Below are positions 14,574-23,139 of a DNA stretch of 64,000 nt, piece by piece. The stretch comes from Streptomyces griseoincarnatus (lineage in GTDB: Bacteria > Actinomycetota > Actinomycetes > Streptomycetales > Streptomycetaceae). The position numbers and the translations under genes are program-made. Under the pieces are notes generated by a model, which saw only the letters and a program-made list of their open reading frames with translations, searched no databases and had not been told where the DNA came from. Where the stretch lies: positions 124,001-188,000 of the forward strand of contig BMTH01000013.1 in NCBI GenBank assembly GCA_014649575.1. The letters run 5' to 3'. Position 1 is the first letter of the stretch. Each line of letters begins with the position of its first letter.

Positions 14574-15679
14574 GTCCGCGCCCCTTCCCGGTCGGCGTCG
14601 GCGCCCTTCCGCGCGGCGCCCAGCAGCGAGGCGTGCGTCGGCGCCTCCGGCACACCGGCCGGACGGTTCTTCGCGAACTCCTTCCGCAGCACCGGCACGA
14701 CCTCCTCGCCGAGCAGGTCGAGCTGCTCCAGGACGGTCTTCAGCGGCAGCCCGGCGTGGTCCATCAGGAACAGCTGGCGCTGGTAGTCGCCTGCGTAGTC
14801 ACGGAAGGACAGCGTCTTCTCGATCACCTGCTGCGGGGAGCCCACGGTCAGCGGGGTCTGCGCGGTGAACTCCTCCAGCGAGGGCCCGTGCCCGTACACC
14901 GGCGCGACGTCGAAGTACGGCCGGAACTCCCGCACCGCGTCCTGCGAGTTCTTCCGCATGAACACCTGCCCGCCGAGCCCGACGATCGCCTGTTCGGGGG
15001 TGCCGTGCCCGTAGTGGGCGTACCGGCTCCGGTACAGCTCGACCATCCGCTTGGTGTGGTCGGCCGGCCAGAAGATGTTGTTGTGGAAGAAGCCGTCGCC
15101 GTAGTACGCGGCCTGTTCGGCGATCTCCGGCGAGCGGATGGACCCGTGCCAGACGAACGGCGGCACGCCGTCCAGCGGGCGGGGCGTGGAGGTGAAGCCC
15201 TGCAGCGGGGTGCGGAAGCGTCCCTCCCAGTCGACGACGTCCTCGCGCCACAGCCGGTGCAGCAGGGCGTAGTTCTCGATCGCGAGGTTGATGCCCTGGC
15301 GGATGTCCTGCCCGAACCAGGGGTAGACCGGGCCGGTGTTGCCGCGGCCCATCATCAGGTCCACCCGGCCGTCGGCCAGGTGCTGGAGCATCGCGTAGTC
15401 CTCGGCGATCTTCACCGGGTCGTTGGTGGTGATCAGCGTGGTGGAGGTGGACAGCAGCAGCCGCTCGGTGCGGGCCGCGATGTAGCCGAGCATGGTCGTC
15501 GGCGAGGACGGCACGAACGGCGGGTTGTGGTGCTCGCCGGTCGCGAACACGTCCAGGCCGACCTCCTCGGCCTTCAGCGCGATGGCGACCATGGCCTTGA
15601 TCCGCTCGCGCTCGGTCGGCGTACGCCCCGTCGTCGGGTCGGGGGTGACGTCCCCGACGCTGAAGATCCCGAACTGCAT
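14570..15679 (-). CDS. LLM-class flavin-dependent monooxygenase (CE1758 type)
   Basis: A 369-residue luciferase-like TIM-barrel protein: MQFGIFSVGDV start, DVFATGEHHNPPFVPSSP, LLLSTSTTLITTNDPVKIAEDYAML split over the flavin site, GRVDLMMGRGNTG and FVWHGSIRSPEIAEQAA. These match the CE1758 family, which is encoded beside a CE1759 FMN reductase that provides FMNH2. The ATG at 15679 has GGAGGG nine bases upstream. Transcribed first in the two-gene operon. The substrate is unknown. Regulation probably involves the MarR protein encoded next door. Confidence 0.9.
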   Translation of the reverse strand: MQFGIFSVGDVTPDPTTGRTPTERERIKAMVAIALKAEEVGLDVFATGEHHNPPFVPSSPTTMLGYIAARTERLLLSTSTTLITTNDPVKIAEDYAMLQHLADGRVDLMMGRGNTGPVYPWFGQDIRQGINLAIENYALLHRLWREDVVDWEGRFRTPLQGFTSTPRPLDGVPPFVWHGSIRSPEIAEQAAYYGDGFFHNNIFWPADHTKRMVELYRSRYAHYGHGTPEQAIVGLGGQVFMRKNSQDAVREFRPYFDVAPVYGHGPSLEEFTAQTPLTVGSPQQVIEKTLSFRDYAGDYQRQLFLMDHAGLPLKTVLEQLDLLGEEVVPVLRKEFAKNRPAGVPEAPTHASLLGAARKGADADREGART

Positions 15680-15696
15680 GGCCGCTCACCCTCCAG

Positions 15697-15713
15697 GTTG
15701 TTTACGGTTCAAC
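15697..15713. promoter_or_regulatory. Possible MarR operator upstream of the monooxygenase gene
   Basis: GTTG-N9-CAAC lies 18-34 bp before the monooxygenase start, between it and the MarR gene. It is a short, imperfect palindrome within an AT-rich promoter stretch. Assignment to the MarR protein is a guess from position. Confidence 0.3.
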
Positions 15714-15743
15714 TATACCCCTGGAACGGTCCCGGGCCTCCTC

Positions 15744-16370
15744 CTATTCCGCCTGCCCGGACACGGTCTCCCGGTCCACCGTCCCCGCCGGGACCGGCTC
15801 CCCCGCCCGCAGCCGGGCCGCCTGCTCGGCCCCGTACTCCGTGGTGCGTCGCATGTGCTCGACGAACAGCGCCAGCTCACGGTCGTCCAGGTCGTCGAAG
15901 AGCGCGAACCAGCCGCTTCCGACCCGCTCCCACACCCGCGCCACCTCGGCGATCCGCTCCGGCACCGGCGCGACCAGCACCAGCCGCCGGTCGCCCGCGT
16001 CCCGCGCCCGCACCACGTACCCTGCCCGCTCCAGCCGGTCCACCAGCCGCGTCGCCGACCCGGTGGTCAGCCCGGTCAGCTCCGCGATCCGCCCGGTCGT
16101 CACCGGGCCGGGTTCCAGGGTGAGCAGGTTCAGACACTGCAGATCGGTCGGGTGCAGGCCGAGACGGTCGGCGAGCGCCTGGTTCAACAGCGCGTACGAC
16201 GCCATGTACCGCCGGGCCACCACCGCCAGCTCCGCCGTCAGCCGCGCCCGCCTCTCCCCCGGCGGCCCCGCCGCGTTACGGTTCCCCGGAGGTCCCGCGG
16301 TCCTCCGCTCCCCCGGCGGCCCCGCCGTCGTCGCCCCGTCCCCGGCCCGTCCGTCCGCTGCGTCCGTCAC
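15744..16370 (-). CDS. MarR-family transcriptional regulator with collagen-like N-terminus
   Basis: A 208-residue regulator. The winged helix-turn-helix runs from about residue 55 to 150 (LHPTDLQCLNLLTLEPGPVT, TGRIAELTGLTTGSATRLVD, then the wing ARDAGDRRLVLV with the conserved D-x-R). The first 45 residues carry three GPPG-x-R units, unusual for the family. GTG at 16370 is the likely start, though the ribosome site is weak; the frame stays open much further upstream without MarR features. It follows the monooxygenase/reductase operon on the same strand, so it probably controls it in response to a small aromatic or oxidised ligand. Confidence 0.8.
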   Translation of the reverse strand: MTDAADGRAGDGATTAGPPGERRTAGPPGNRNAAGPPGERRARLTAELAVVARRYMASYALLNQALADRLGLHPTDLQCLNLLTLEPGPVTTGRIAELTGLTTGSATRLVDRLERAGYVVRARDAGDRRLVLVAPVPERIAEVARVWERVGSGWFALFDDLDDRELALFVEHMRRTTEYGAEQAARLRAGEPVPAGTVDRETVSGQAE

Positions 16371-16446
16371 GGGGGCATGTATCCCTCGCTCCGCACCGGC
16401 CCAGGCGCCCTCCAACAGGTGACGCGGCCCGTGCCAAGCTGCCCGC

Positions 16447-16782
16447 ATGCTGATCCTCCGCTCCGCCGCTCTGTTCGTCCTCGCCGCGATCCTGGAGATC
16501 GGCGGCGCCTGGCTGGTCTGGCAGGGCGTGCGCGAACACCGTGGCTGGATGTGGGCGGCCGGCGGCGTCCTCGCCCTCGGCGCGTACGGCTTCGTGGCCA
16601 CCTTCCAGCCCGACGCCCACTTCGGCCGGGTGCTCGCCGCGTACGGCGGGATCTTCGTCGCCGGGTCGATCCTGTGGGGCGTGGTCGCCGACGGCTACCG
16701 CCCGGACCGCTGGGACATCACCGGCGCGCTGGTGTGCCTGGCCGGCATGGCGGTCATCATGTGGGCCCCGCGCAACGGCTGA
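16447..16782 (+). CDS. YnfA/UPF0060-family membrane protein
   Basis: A 111-residue protein with four membrane helices (about 5-24, 33-50, 60-80, 89-107) and the family phrases [33 protein letters not shown] and [16 protein letters not shown]. This is the UPF0060 family, related in fold to small multidrug-resistance transporters; a proven role is lacking. ATG at 16447, divergent from the MarR gene with 76 bp between. Confidence 0.9.
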   Translation: MLILRSAALFVLAAILEIGGAWLVWQGVREHRGWMWAAGGVLALGAYGFVATFQPDAHFGRVLAAYGGIFVAGSILWGVVADGYRPDRWDITGALVCLAGMAVIMWAPRNG

Positions 16783-16902
16783 CGAGGGACGCCCGAGGAC
16801 CCGCCGGCCCCCTTCCCACCGCCGCCTATGCTGGCCGGGCACGGCCGTACCGCACGCGCCGACCGCCCGCCCCCCTGCCGCCGCCCGCCCGAGGAGCAGC
16901 TC

Positions 16903-17682
16903 ATGGCCACCGCCGTACCGCCCGCCGCGTCCCGTATCGCCGTCGTCACGGGCGCGAGCGGCGGGATCGGCGCCGCCACGGCACGCAGGCTCGCCGAGGC
17001 CGGCTACCGCGTCGTCCTCACCGCCCGCCGCAAGGACCGCATCGAGGCGCTCGCCGAGGAGCTGACCGCGGCCGGGCACTCCGCGACGGCGTACCCCCTC
17101 GACGTCACCGACCGCGCCGCCGTCGACGAGTTCGCCACCGCGTTCCGCACCGTCGGCGTGCTGGTCAACAACGCGGGCGGCGCGCTCGGCGCGGACCCGG
17201 TCGCCACCGGCGACCCGCAGGACTGGCGCACGATGTACGAGACCAACGTCATCGGCACCCTCAACCTCACCCAGGCCCTGCTGCCCAAGCTGGACGCGAG
17301 CGGCGACGGCACGGTCGTGGTGGTCTCCTCCACCGCCGGGCACGCCACCTACGAGGGAGGCGCGGGCTACGTCGCCGCCAAGCACGGCGCGCACGTCCTC
17401 GCCGAGACCCTGCGCCTGGAGATCGTCGGCCGCCCGGTGCGGGTGATCGAGATCGCGCCCGGGATGGTGAAGACGGAGGAGTTCGCCCTGACCCGGTTCG
17501 GCGGCGACGCGGAGAAGGCCGCCAGGGTCTACGAGGGCGTCGCCGAGCCCCTCACGGCGGACGACGTGGCCGACACCGTCGCCTGGGCCGTGACCCGGCC
17601 TCCGCACGTCAACATCGACCTGCTGGTCGTCCGCCCGCGCGCCCAGGCGTCCAACACCAAGGTGCACCGGGAGACACGATGA
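16903..17682 (+). CDS. Short-chain dehydrogenase/reductase (SDR)
   Basis: A 259-residue classical SDR: cofactor motif TGASGGIG (16-23), an arginine-rich TARRKDR after the second strand that favours NADP(H), NNAGG, catalytic Ser in VVSSTAG and the Y-x3-K pair YVAAK. The ending matches the YdfG-like group that oxidises 3-hydroxy acids or serine-type substrates. ATG at 16903 has GAGGAG six bases upstream; 25 codons upstream in frame lack a ribosome site. It overlaps the next small gene (ATGA). Confidence 0.85.
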   Translation: MATAVPPAASRIAVVTGASGGIGAATARRLAEAGYRVVLTARRKDRIEALAEELTAAGHSATAYPLDVTDRAAVDEFATAFRTVGVLVNNAGGALGADPVATGDPQDWRTMYETNVIGTLNLTQALLPKLDASGDGTVVVVSSTAGHATYEGGAGYVAAKHGAHVLAETLRLEIVGRPVRVIEIAPGMVKTEEFALTRFGGDAEKAARVYEGVAEPLTADDVADTVAWAVTRPPHVNIDLLVVRPRAQASNTKVHRETR

Positions 17683-17867
17683 CCACGGACGGCGGGACGG
17701 CCGAGGCCGCCGTCCCGGACGGCGGCGGGACCACGGACGGCGAGCGGCGCCGCCTGGAGCTGGAGAAGAAGCGCGAGCGCTACGTCTGGCTGTACCTCGG
17801 CTACTTCCTCTTCGGCATCCACATCGCGGCGTTCGTGATGATCTACGCGGTGAGGCACGCCAAGTAG
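17679..17867 (+). CDS. Small single-span membrane protein
   Basis: A 62-residue protein that overlaps the SDR stop (ATGA). It has an acidic, Gly-rich start, a charged stretch (ERRRLELEKKRERY), one hydrophobic helix (VWLYLGYFLFGIHIAAFVMIYAV) and a short basic end HAK. Similar small membrane proteins are frequent in Streptomyces (it recalls DUF6126-type proteins, not certain). Function unknown; translational coupling suggests it acts with the SDR. Confidence 0.7.
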   Translation: MTTDGGTAEAAVPDGGGTTDGERRRLELEKKRERYVWLYLGYFLFGIHIAAFVMIYAVRHAK

Positions 17868-17915
17868 GGCCATCCTGGAGGGGTACGGGGACCCCGACAC
17901 CGAGGAGTACCGGCC

Positions 17916-18479
17916 ATGCGCGACGTGACCTACGCGATGGGCATCTCGCTCGACGGCTACGTCACCGGGCCGGACGGCGGCCTCGACTGGTCGGCGCCCG
18001 AGGAGGAGGTCTTCCGCTTCTGGATCGACGAGACCCGCAAGCTCGGCGTCCATCTGCTCGGCCGGCGGCTCTACGAGACGATGCTCTACTGGGAGACCGC
18101 CGCCGACGACCCGTCGCTCGGTGACGCGGAGCGCGAGTGGACCGAGGTGTGGAACCCCCTGCCCAAGGTGGTCTTCTCCCGCACCCTGACAGAGGTGAAG
18201 GGCAACGCGCGCCTGGCCTCCGGCAGCGTCGCCGAGGAGATCGCCCGGCTGCGGAAGGAGCCGGGCCAGGGCGAGATCGCGATCGGCGGACCGACCCTGG
18301 CCGCCGAGGCGGCCGCGGCGGACCTGATCGACGAGTACCGCACGGTGGTCCACCCGGTCCTGGTCGGCGGGGGCACCCGCTACTTCCCCCACGACGAACG
18401 CCGCGTCCACCTGGACCTCGTGGAATCCCGCATGCTCACACCGAACGTGGCGTACCTCCGCCACCGCGTGCGGAGGTGA
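17916..18479 (+). CDS. Dihydrofolate reductase-like (RibD C-terminal fold) protein
   Basis: A 187-residue protein with the reductase fold: MRDVTYAMGISLDGYVTGPD at the N-terminus, LLGRRLYETMLYW in the middle, the NADP-binding phrase IAIGGPTLAAEA and VHPVLVGGGTRYFP near the end. These mark the RibD C-terminal/DHFR-like family common in actinobacteria; most members are uncharacterised and not folate enzymes. ATG at 17916 follows GAGGAGT. Single gene, convergent with rtcB. Confidence 0.85.
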   Translation: MRDVTYAMGISLDGYVTGPDGGLDWSAPEEEVFRFWIDETRKLGVHLLGRRLYETMLYWETAADDPSLGDAEREWTEVWNPLPKVVFSRTLTEVKGNARLASGSVAEEIARLRKEPGQGEIAIGGPTLAAEAAAADLIDEYRTVVHPVLVGGGTRYFPHDERRVHLDLVESRMLTPNVAYLRHRVRR

Positions 18480-18511
18480 CCCGGGAGTGACCCCGCACGC
18501 GGCGGCGGCGC

Positions 18512-19705
18512 TCAGCCCTTCACGCAGACGACCTGCTTCAGCTTCGCCACGACCTCGACGAGGTCCCGCTGCTGGTCGATGACCTGCTCGATCGGCTTGT
18601 AGGCGCTCGGGATCTCGTCCACGACGCCGGAGTCCTTGCGGCACTCCACGCCCTGGGTCTGCTTCGCCAGGTCCTTGGCCGTGAAGCGCCTCTTGGCCGC
18701 GTTCCGGCTCATCCGCCGACCGGCGCCGTGCGACGCCGAGTTGAACGACTTGTCGTTCCCCAGTCCCTTCACGATGTACGAGCCGGTGCCCATCGAACCC
18801 GGGATGATCCCGTACTCGCCGGAGCCCGCGCGGATCGCGCCCTTGCGGGTGACGAGCAGGTCCATGCCCTCGTAGCGCTCCTCGGCCACATAGTTGTGGT
18901 GCGCGCTGATCTCCTGCTCGAAGGTGGGCTTCGCCTTCTTGAACTCCTTGCGGACCACGTCCTTCAGGAGCGCCATCATGATCGTGCGGTTGTACTTGGC
19001 GTACTCCTGGGCCCAGAACAGGTCGTTGCGGTACGCCGCCATCTGCGGGGTGTCCGCGACGAAGACGGCGAGGTCGCGGTCGACCAGGTTCTGGTTGTGC
19101 GGAAGCCTCTGCGCGATGCCGATGTGGTGCTCGGCGAGTTCCTTGCCGATGTTGCGGGAACCGGAGTGCAGCATCAGCCAGACGGAACCCTCCGTATCGG
19201 TACAAATTTCAACGAAATGATTGCCCCCGCCCAGCGTGCCCATCTGCTTCGCCGCCCGCTCCTCACGGAACTTCACCGCGTCCGCGACCCCGCCGAACCG
19301 GGTCCAGAAGTCGTCCCAGCCGCCCGTCGCGAAGCCGTGCAGACGGCCGGGGTCCACCGGGTCGTCGTGCATCCCGCGCCCCACCGGAATCGCCTGCTCG
19401 ATCTTCGAGCGCAGCCGGGACAGCTCGCCGGGCAGGTCGTTCGCCGTCAGGGACGTCTTCACCGCGGACATGCCGCAGCCGATGTCCACGCCCACCGCCG
19501 CCGGGCACACCGCGCCCCGCATCGCGATGACCGAGCCGACCGTCGCGCCCTTGCCGTAGTGGACGTCCGGCATGACGGCCAGGCCCTTGATCCACGGCAG
19601 GGTGGCGACGTTGCGCAGCTGCTGGAGCGCGCCCTCCTCGACGGTCGCCGGGTCCGTCCACATACGGATCGGCACCTTCGCGCCCGGCAGTTCCACGTAC
19701 GACAT
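18512..19705 (-). CDS. rtcB: RtcB-family RNA ligase
   Basis: A 397-residue RtcB protein. Metal-site residues are visible in VGVDIGCGMSA (Asp and Cys) and GGGNHFVE (His); HSGSRNIGKELAEHH and AHHNY follow, and the guanylylated His lies in SHGAGRRMSR. The enzyme joins RNA 2',3'-cyclic phosphate or 3'-phosphate ends to 5'-OH ends using GTP and manganese, in tRNA or RNA repair. The ATG at 19705 (MSYVELPGAKVPIRMW) has GGGGAC close upstream; a 37-codon extension lacks similarity. No archease or RtcR regulator is nearby, so control is not evident. Confidence 0.95.
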   Translation of the reverse strand: MSYVELPGAKVPIRMWTDPATVEEGALQQLRNVATLPWIKGLAVMPDVHYGKGATVGSVIAMRGAVCPAAVGVDIGCGMSAVKTSLTANDLPGELSRLRSKIEQAIPVGRGMHDDPVDPGRLHGFATGGWDDFWTRFGGVADAVKFREERAAKQMGTLGGGNHFVEICTDTEGSVWLMLHSGSRNIGKELAEHHIGIAQRLPHNQNLVDRDLAVFVADTPQMAAYRNDLFWAQEYAKYNRTIMMALLKDVVRKEFKKAKPTFEQEISAHHNYVAEERYEGMDLLVTRKGAIRAGSGEYGIIPGSMGTGSYIVKGLGNDKSFNSASHGAGRRMSRNAAKRRFTAKDLAKQTQGVECRKDSGVVDEIPSAYKPIEQVIDQQRDLVEVVAKLKQVVCVKG

Positions 19706-19921
19706 GACGTCCCCATTCCCCCGGTAACACAACAGAAGTCCTGTAACGCAAAACCGGCGCCAAGGTCGGTGAAAAGGGATATCGGACCGGCGTCCGCGGC
19801 AGTGCGTGCGATACACATTGTCTGCGAACGGCTCCCCCCTGCGGCAAGCGAATAACCAGCGGGGACACTGGAAGGACCCGGCGGGCAGCGGCCCGCATCC
19901 ACCGTCGAGAGGACCTGGACC

Positions 19922-20755
19922 GTGCAGCGGAAGGCGTACGGACCCGGCGTCGCCGCGCTTCTCGCGGCCGTACTGGCCGGCTGCACCGGCAGCCCGGACA
20001 GCGGCGGACAGGCGGACGACTCCAACCCGGGCAGCGCCGGCACGGCGACCCAGGCGGCCCAGCCCGGCCGGTACGCCACCCTTCCCGAGCCCTGCGGCGC
20101 CGTCGACGACCGGACGCTGGAGGAACTCCTCCCCGGCCTCACGGAGTTGACCGACGAGCAGCAGCGGGAGAAGGCGTACGCGGGCGAGGCGACGCTCACG
20201 TACGACACCGACCGCAAGGTGGGCTGCCGCTGGAAGGTGGAGTCGCTCGCGGCGACGGACCGGCTGCTGGTCGACTTCGAACGGGTCGTCTCCTACGACA
20301 ACGCGGTCAGCGACGACGCCCAGGCCGAGGAGTTGTTCGCCCGCAGGCAGACGGCGGCGCAGCTGCCCTCACCGACGGTGACGGGCTCCGGCTCCCCCTC
20401 CCCGACCGGCTCCGGCGCGGGCACCGGCCCGGCGGACCCGAGCGGCTCGGCGACGGCGTCCGGTTCGCCCTCGGCGCCCTCGTCCACCGCGTCGCCCTCC
20501 GTCGCGCCGTCCGACCTCCAGCCGCGGGTCCTGGAGGACCTGGGCGACGAGGCGTTCCTCGACGACGCGCTCGACCGCTCCGGATCGACCGTCCAGGAGC
20601 GCACCGTCACTGTGGCGTTCCGCACGTCCAACGTCATCGTGACCATCGAGTACGCGGAGCAGCCGGTGACCGTCGGAGCGGTCCCGGACAGCAAGGAAAT
20701 GCAGGACAGGGCCCGGAAACTGGCCGCCGAGCTGTCCGACTCGCTGGGCGGCTGA
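19922..20755 (+). CDS. Lipoprotein of the DUF3558 type
   Basis: A 277-residue secreted lipoprotein. The signal peptide ends in the lipobox LAGC (Cys21). A first conserved part begins ATLPEPCGAVDDRTLEELLPG and includes YDTDRKVGCRWKVE; a Ser/Pro/Gly-rich linker (about 140-195) follows, then a second folded part ending VTVGAVPDSKEMQDRARKLA. The layout fits DUF3558. Start GTG at 19922 follows GAGAGGACC. Same orientation and build as the next gene, so the two are probably duplicates. Envelope role unknown. Confidence 0.75.
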   Translation: MQRKAYGPGVAALLAAVLAGCTGSPDSGGQADDSNPGSAGTATQAAQPGRYATLPEPCGAVDDRTLEELLPGLTELTDEQQREKAYAGEATLTYDTDRKVGCRWKVESLAATDRLLVDFERVVSYDNAVSDDAQAEELFARRQTAAQLPSPTVTGSGSPSPTGSGAGTGPADPSGSATASGSPSAPSSTASPSVAPSDLQPRVLEDLGDEAFLDDALDRSGSTVQERTVTVAFRTSNVIVTIEYAEQPVTVGAVPDSKEMQDRARKLAAELSDSLGG

Positions 20756-20873
20756 CCCTCGTTCACCGCCTCTCCACGCTCTTTGCGAAGGCCGCGAAGT
20801 ACGGCCGTACGGGTGACAGGGCGCGTACCGTGACCCCTCGGACACCGTTCCGACCGCAGGGAACACGAGCGTC

Positions 20874-21719
20874 ATGAGTGAAGGAACCATGCAGCGACGA
20901 GCACAGCGAGAGCAGCCCGAGCGAGCCAAGCGCCTGACCCGCGTCCTTGTCTGCGCGGCAGCCGTCCCCGTGATGCTGGTCGCCACCGGCTGCTCCTCGG
21001 ACTCCGGGCCGGACGACGACGGCGGCGAAAAGGCGGCGAGCGCCTCCGCGTCGGCGAGCCCGTCGCCGACCGTGCAGGCGGCGGCGTACCGGACGCTGCC
21101 CGAGGCGTGCCGGGCGCTGAGCAAGAAGACCCTCGAGGACCTGGCGCCCAAGGCGAAGTCCGGCAAGGAGGGCAGTTCGGACGACGTGGCGTCGCGGGCC
21201 AGCTGCTCCTGGAGCAGCCTGGACAACAACGGCGTCAAGGGCTCGCAGTTCCGCTGGCTGAACGTGTCGCTGCTGCGCTTCGAGTCCGACACCACGCGCG
21301 GCCCGGGCGACAAGCTCGCCCAGGAGTACTACGACAAGCAGGTGCGCGAGATCCGGGCGACGCCGGGTGCGAAGGGCCTGAACGCCCAGGCGGTGACGGG
21401 CACCGGCGACGAGGCGACCGCGGTGCGCTACGACCTGAAGAAGAAGGAAGGCACCTTCAAGCAGCAGACGGTCGTGGTGCGCGTGGAGAACGTGGTCGTC
21501 ACCCTCGACTACAACGGAGCGGGCCTGGCGGGGGACAAGACGCCGGACGCCGCCGCGCTGCTGGCTGACGCGAAGAAGGCCGCCAAGGAGGCCGTGCTGT
21601 CCGTGACGAGGGCCAACGGCCCTGCCGCGGTGAGCGGTTCGCCGTCCGCCCCGGCGTCGGGCAGGCCGTCCGCGCCGGCCTCCAAGGCGCCCTCGGCGTC
21701 CGCCTCCGGCAAGAGCTGA
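20874..21719 (+). CDS. Lipoprotein of the DUF3558 type, paralogue of the preceding gene
   Basis: A 281-residue lipoprotein with a longer basic N-terminus, a hydrophobic signal and lipobox VATGCSS (Cys40). The domain begins AYRTLPEACRALSKKTLEDLAP, close to LPEPCGAVDDRTLEELLP of its neighbour, and includes ASCSWSSLDNNGVKGSQFRW; the C-terminal 50 residues are Ser/Pro/Ala-rich. An ATG at 20889 has a better ribosome site (GAAGGAACC) than the one at 20874. Function unknown, likely on the outer face of the membrane. Confidence 0.75.
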   Translation: MSEGTMQRRAQREQPERAKRLTRVLVCAAAVPVMLVATGCSSDSGPDDDGGEKAASASASASPSPTVQAAAYRTLPEACRALSKKTLEDLAPKAKSGKEGSSDDVASRASCSWSSLDNNGVKGSQFRWLNVSLLRFESDTTRGPGDKLAQEYYDKQVREIRATPGAKGLNAQAVTGTGDEATAVRYDLKKKEGTFKQQTVVVRVENVVVTLDYNGAGLAGDKTPDAAALLADAKKAAKEAVLSVTRANGPAAVSGSPSAPASGRPSAPASKAPSASASGKS

Positions 21720-21769
21720 CCTCGCCGAACCAGAACCGGCCACCCGTTCCCCGTACACATGTGCCACTC

Positions 21770-21783
21770 TGTTGCGCGCAACA
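21770..21783. promoter_or_regulatory. 14-bp perfect palindrome upstream of the DUF2637 gene
   Basis: TGTTGCGCGCAACA reads the same on both strands and lies 25 bp before the GTG start, where it would cover the transcription start region. A dimeric repressor is a likely reader; which one is not known. Confidence 0.45.
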
Positions 21784-21807
21784 ACACGCACTGGGAGGGG
21801 AGTACGG

Positions 21808-23067
21808 GTGGCCGCGCCCATTCAGCTGACACGGACGCACCGGGTTCTCATCGGCGTGGTCGTCTCCGGTGCCGTCGTCATCGCCGGGATCGGCTTCGCC
21901 GGTTCGTACGCGGCGGTCCGTGAGCTGGCCCTGAAGAAGGGCTTCGGCGACTTCAGTTACGTCTTTCCGATCGGCATCGACGCCGGCATCTGCGTCCTGC
22001 TGGCGCTGGATCTGCTGCTGACGTGGATCCGGATCCCGTTCCCGCTGCTGCGGCAGACGGCGTGGCTGCTGACGGCGGCCACGATCGCCTTCAACGGTGC
22101 GGCGGCCTGGCCGGATCCGCTCGGTGTGGGCATGCACGGTGTGATCCCCGTGCTGTTCGTGGTCTCCGTGGAGGCCGCCCGGCACGCGATCGGCCGGATC
22201 GCCGACATCACCGCCGACAAGCACATGGAGGGCGTCCGGCTCACCCGCTGGCTGCTCTCGCCCGTCCCGACGTTCCTGCTGTGGCGGCGCATGAAGCTGT
22301 GGGAGCTGCGTTCCTACGAGCAGGTGATCAAGCTGGAGCAGGAGCGGCTGGTCTACCAGGCCCGTCTGCGCTCCCGCTTCGGCCGCGCCTGGCGCCGCAA
22401 GGCCCCGGTCGAGTCGCTGATGCCGCTCCGCCTCGCCAAGTACGGCGTCCCCCTGGCCGAGACGGCCCCGGCGGGCCTGGCGGCGGCCGGCATAGAACCG
22501 GCCCTGCTGCCCCCGGCGCCCGAACCCGCCCCCGCTGCGGGCGGTCGTGCCGCCGGCCCGGTTCAGGTGCCGTCGGGCGAGCAGCGGCTGGAGCTGGAGC
22601 CCGAGCGCAGGGACGAGGAGCCGTCGAACCCCTGGCTGCACGCCCGCGACCCCCAGTCCGTGGAGTACCACGGCGGCTACGACCCGGAGTTCGATCCGGA
22701 CGAGTACGCCCGCTGGATGGCCGAGCAGCGCCAGGCGGAGCAGTACGAGGACCAGTACCAGGTGGAGCCGCCTCTTCAGGAGCCCGCCCCGGAGGAGACC
22801 GGCACCTTCCCCATCCCGGTCGTCAAGGGCGGCCGCACGCGTGAGCTGGGCGAGGGCGGCGCCGCTCCGGACGCGGAGCCGGGTGAGGACGACTTCTACC
22901 AGGTCTTCCGGCAGTCGATAGACGGCAGCTACCCGACCCCCCGCGTCCTCGGCGACAACATCGAGGCGACGTACGGCGTGACGCTGAGCCCGAGCGCCCT
23001 GAAGGACCTCGTCGACCGCTTCCAGGCCCGCCACGCCGCGGAGCTGGAGGAGGACCACATCGCCTGA
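21808..23067 (+). CDS. DUF2637 membrane protein
   Basis: A 419-residue protein. Residues 1-140 hold four membrane helices (TRTHRVLIGVVVSGAVVIAG; YVFPIGIDAGICVLLALDLL; TAWLLTAATIAFNGAAAW; VIPVLFVVSVEAARHAI), the DUF2637 pattern also seen in Spd-type plasmid transfer proteins. A basic, amphipathic stretch follows, then a Pro/Ala/Glu-rich linker (about 230-350) and a C-terminal helical part DDFYQVFRQSIDGSYPTPRV to ALKDLVDRFQARHAAEL that looks like a small HTH. GTG at 21808 has GGAGGGG seven bases upstream. Function unknown; DNA-linked membrane work is suggested by the relatives. A strong terminator follows. Confidence 0.8.
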   Translation: MAAPIQLTRTHRVLIGVVVSGAVVIAGIGFAGSYAAVRELALKKGFGDFSYVFPIGIDAGICVLLALDLLLTWIRIPFPLLRQTAWLLTAATIAFNGAAAWPDPLGVGMHGVIPVLFVVSVEAARHAIGRIADITADKHMEGVRLTRWLLSPVPTFLLWRRMKLWELRSYEQVIKLEQERLVYQARLRSRFGRAWRRKAPVESLMPLRLAKYGVPLAETAPAGLAAAGIEPALLPPAPEPAPAAGGRAAGPVQVPSGEQRLELEPERRDEEPSNPWLHARDPQSVEYHGGYDPEFDPDEYARWMAEQRQAEQYEDQYQVEPPLQEPAPEETGTFPIPVVKGGRTRELGEGGAAPDAEPGEDDFYQVFRQSIDGSYPTPRVLGDNIEATYGVTLSPSALKDLVDRFQARHAAELEEDHIA

Positions 23068-23089
23068 GCGGCGCGTGGACGTACGACGA

Positions 23090-23115
23090 GGGGCCCCCGG
23101 TGATCCGGGGGCCCC
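23090..23115. terminator. Terminator between convergent genes
   Basis: GGGGCCCCCGG (23090-23100), loop TGAT, CCGGGGGCCCC (23105-23115): an exact 11-bp stem serving the DUF2637 gene and the FG-GAP gene that ends at 23140. Confidence 0.75.
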
Positions 23116-23139
23116 GTCGCGTTCGTGCCGTGCGTCCGC

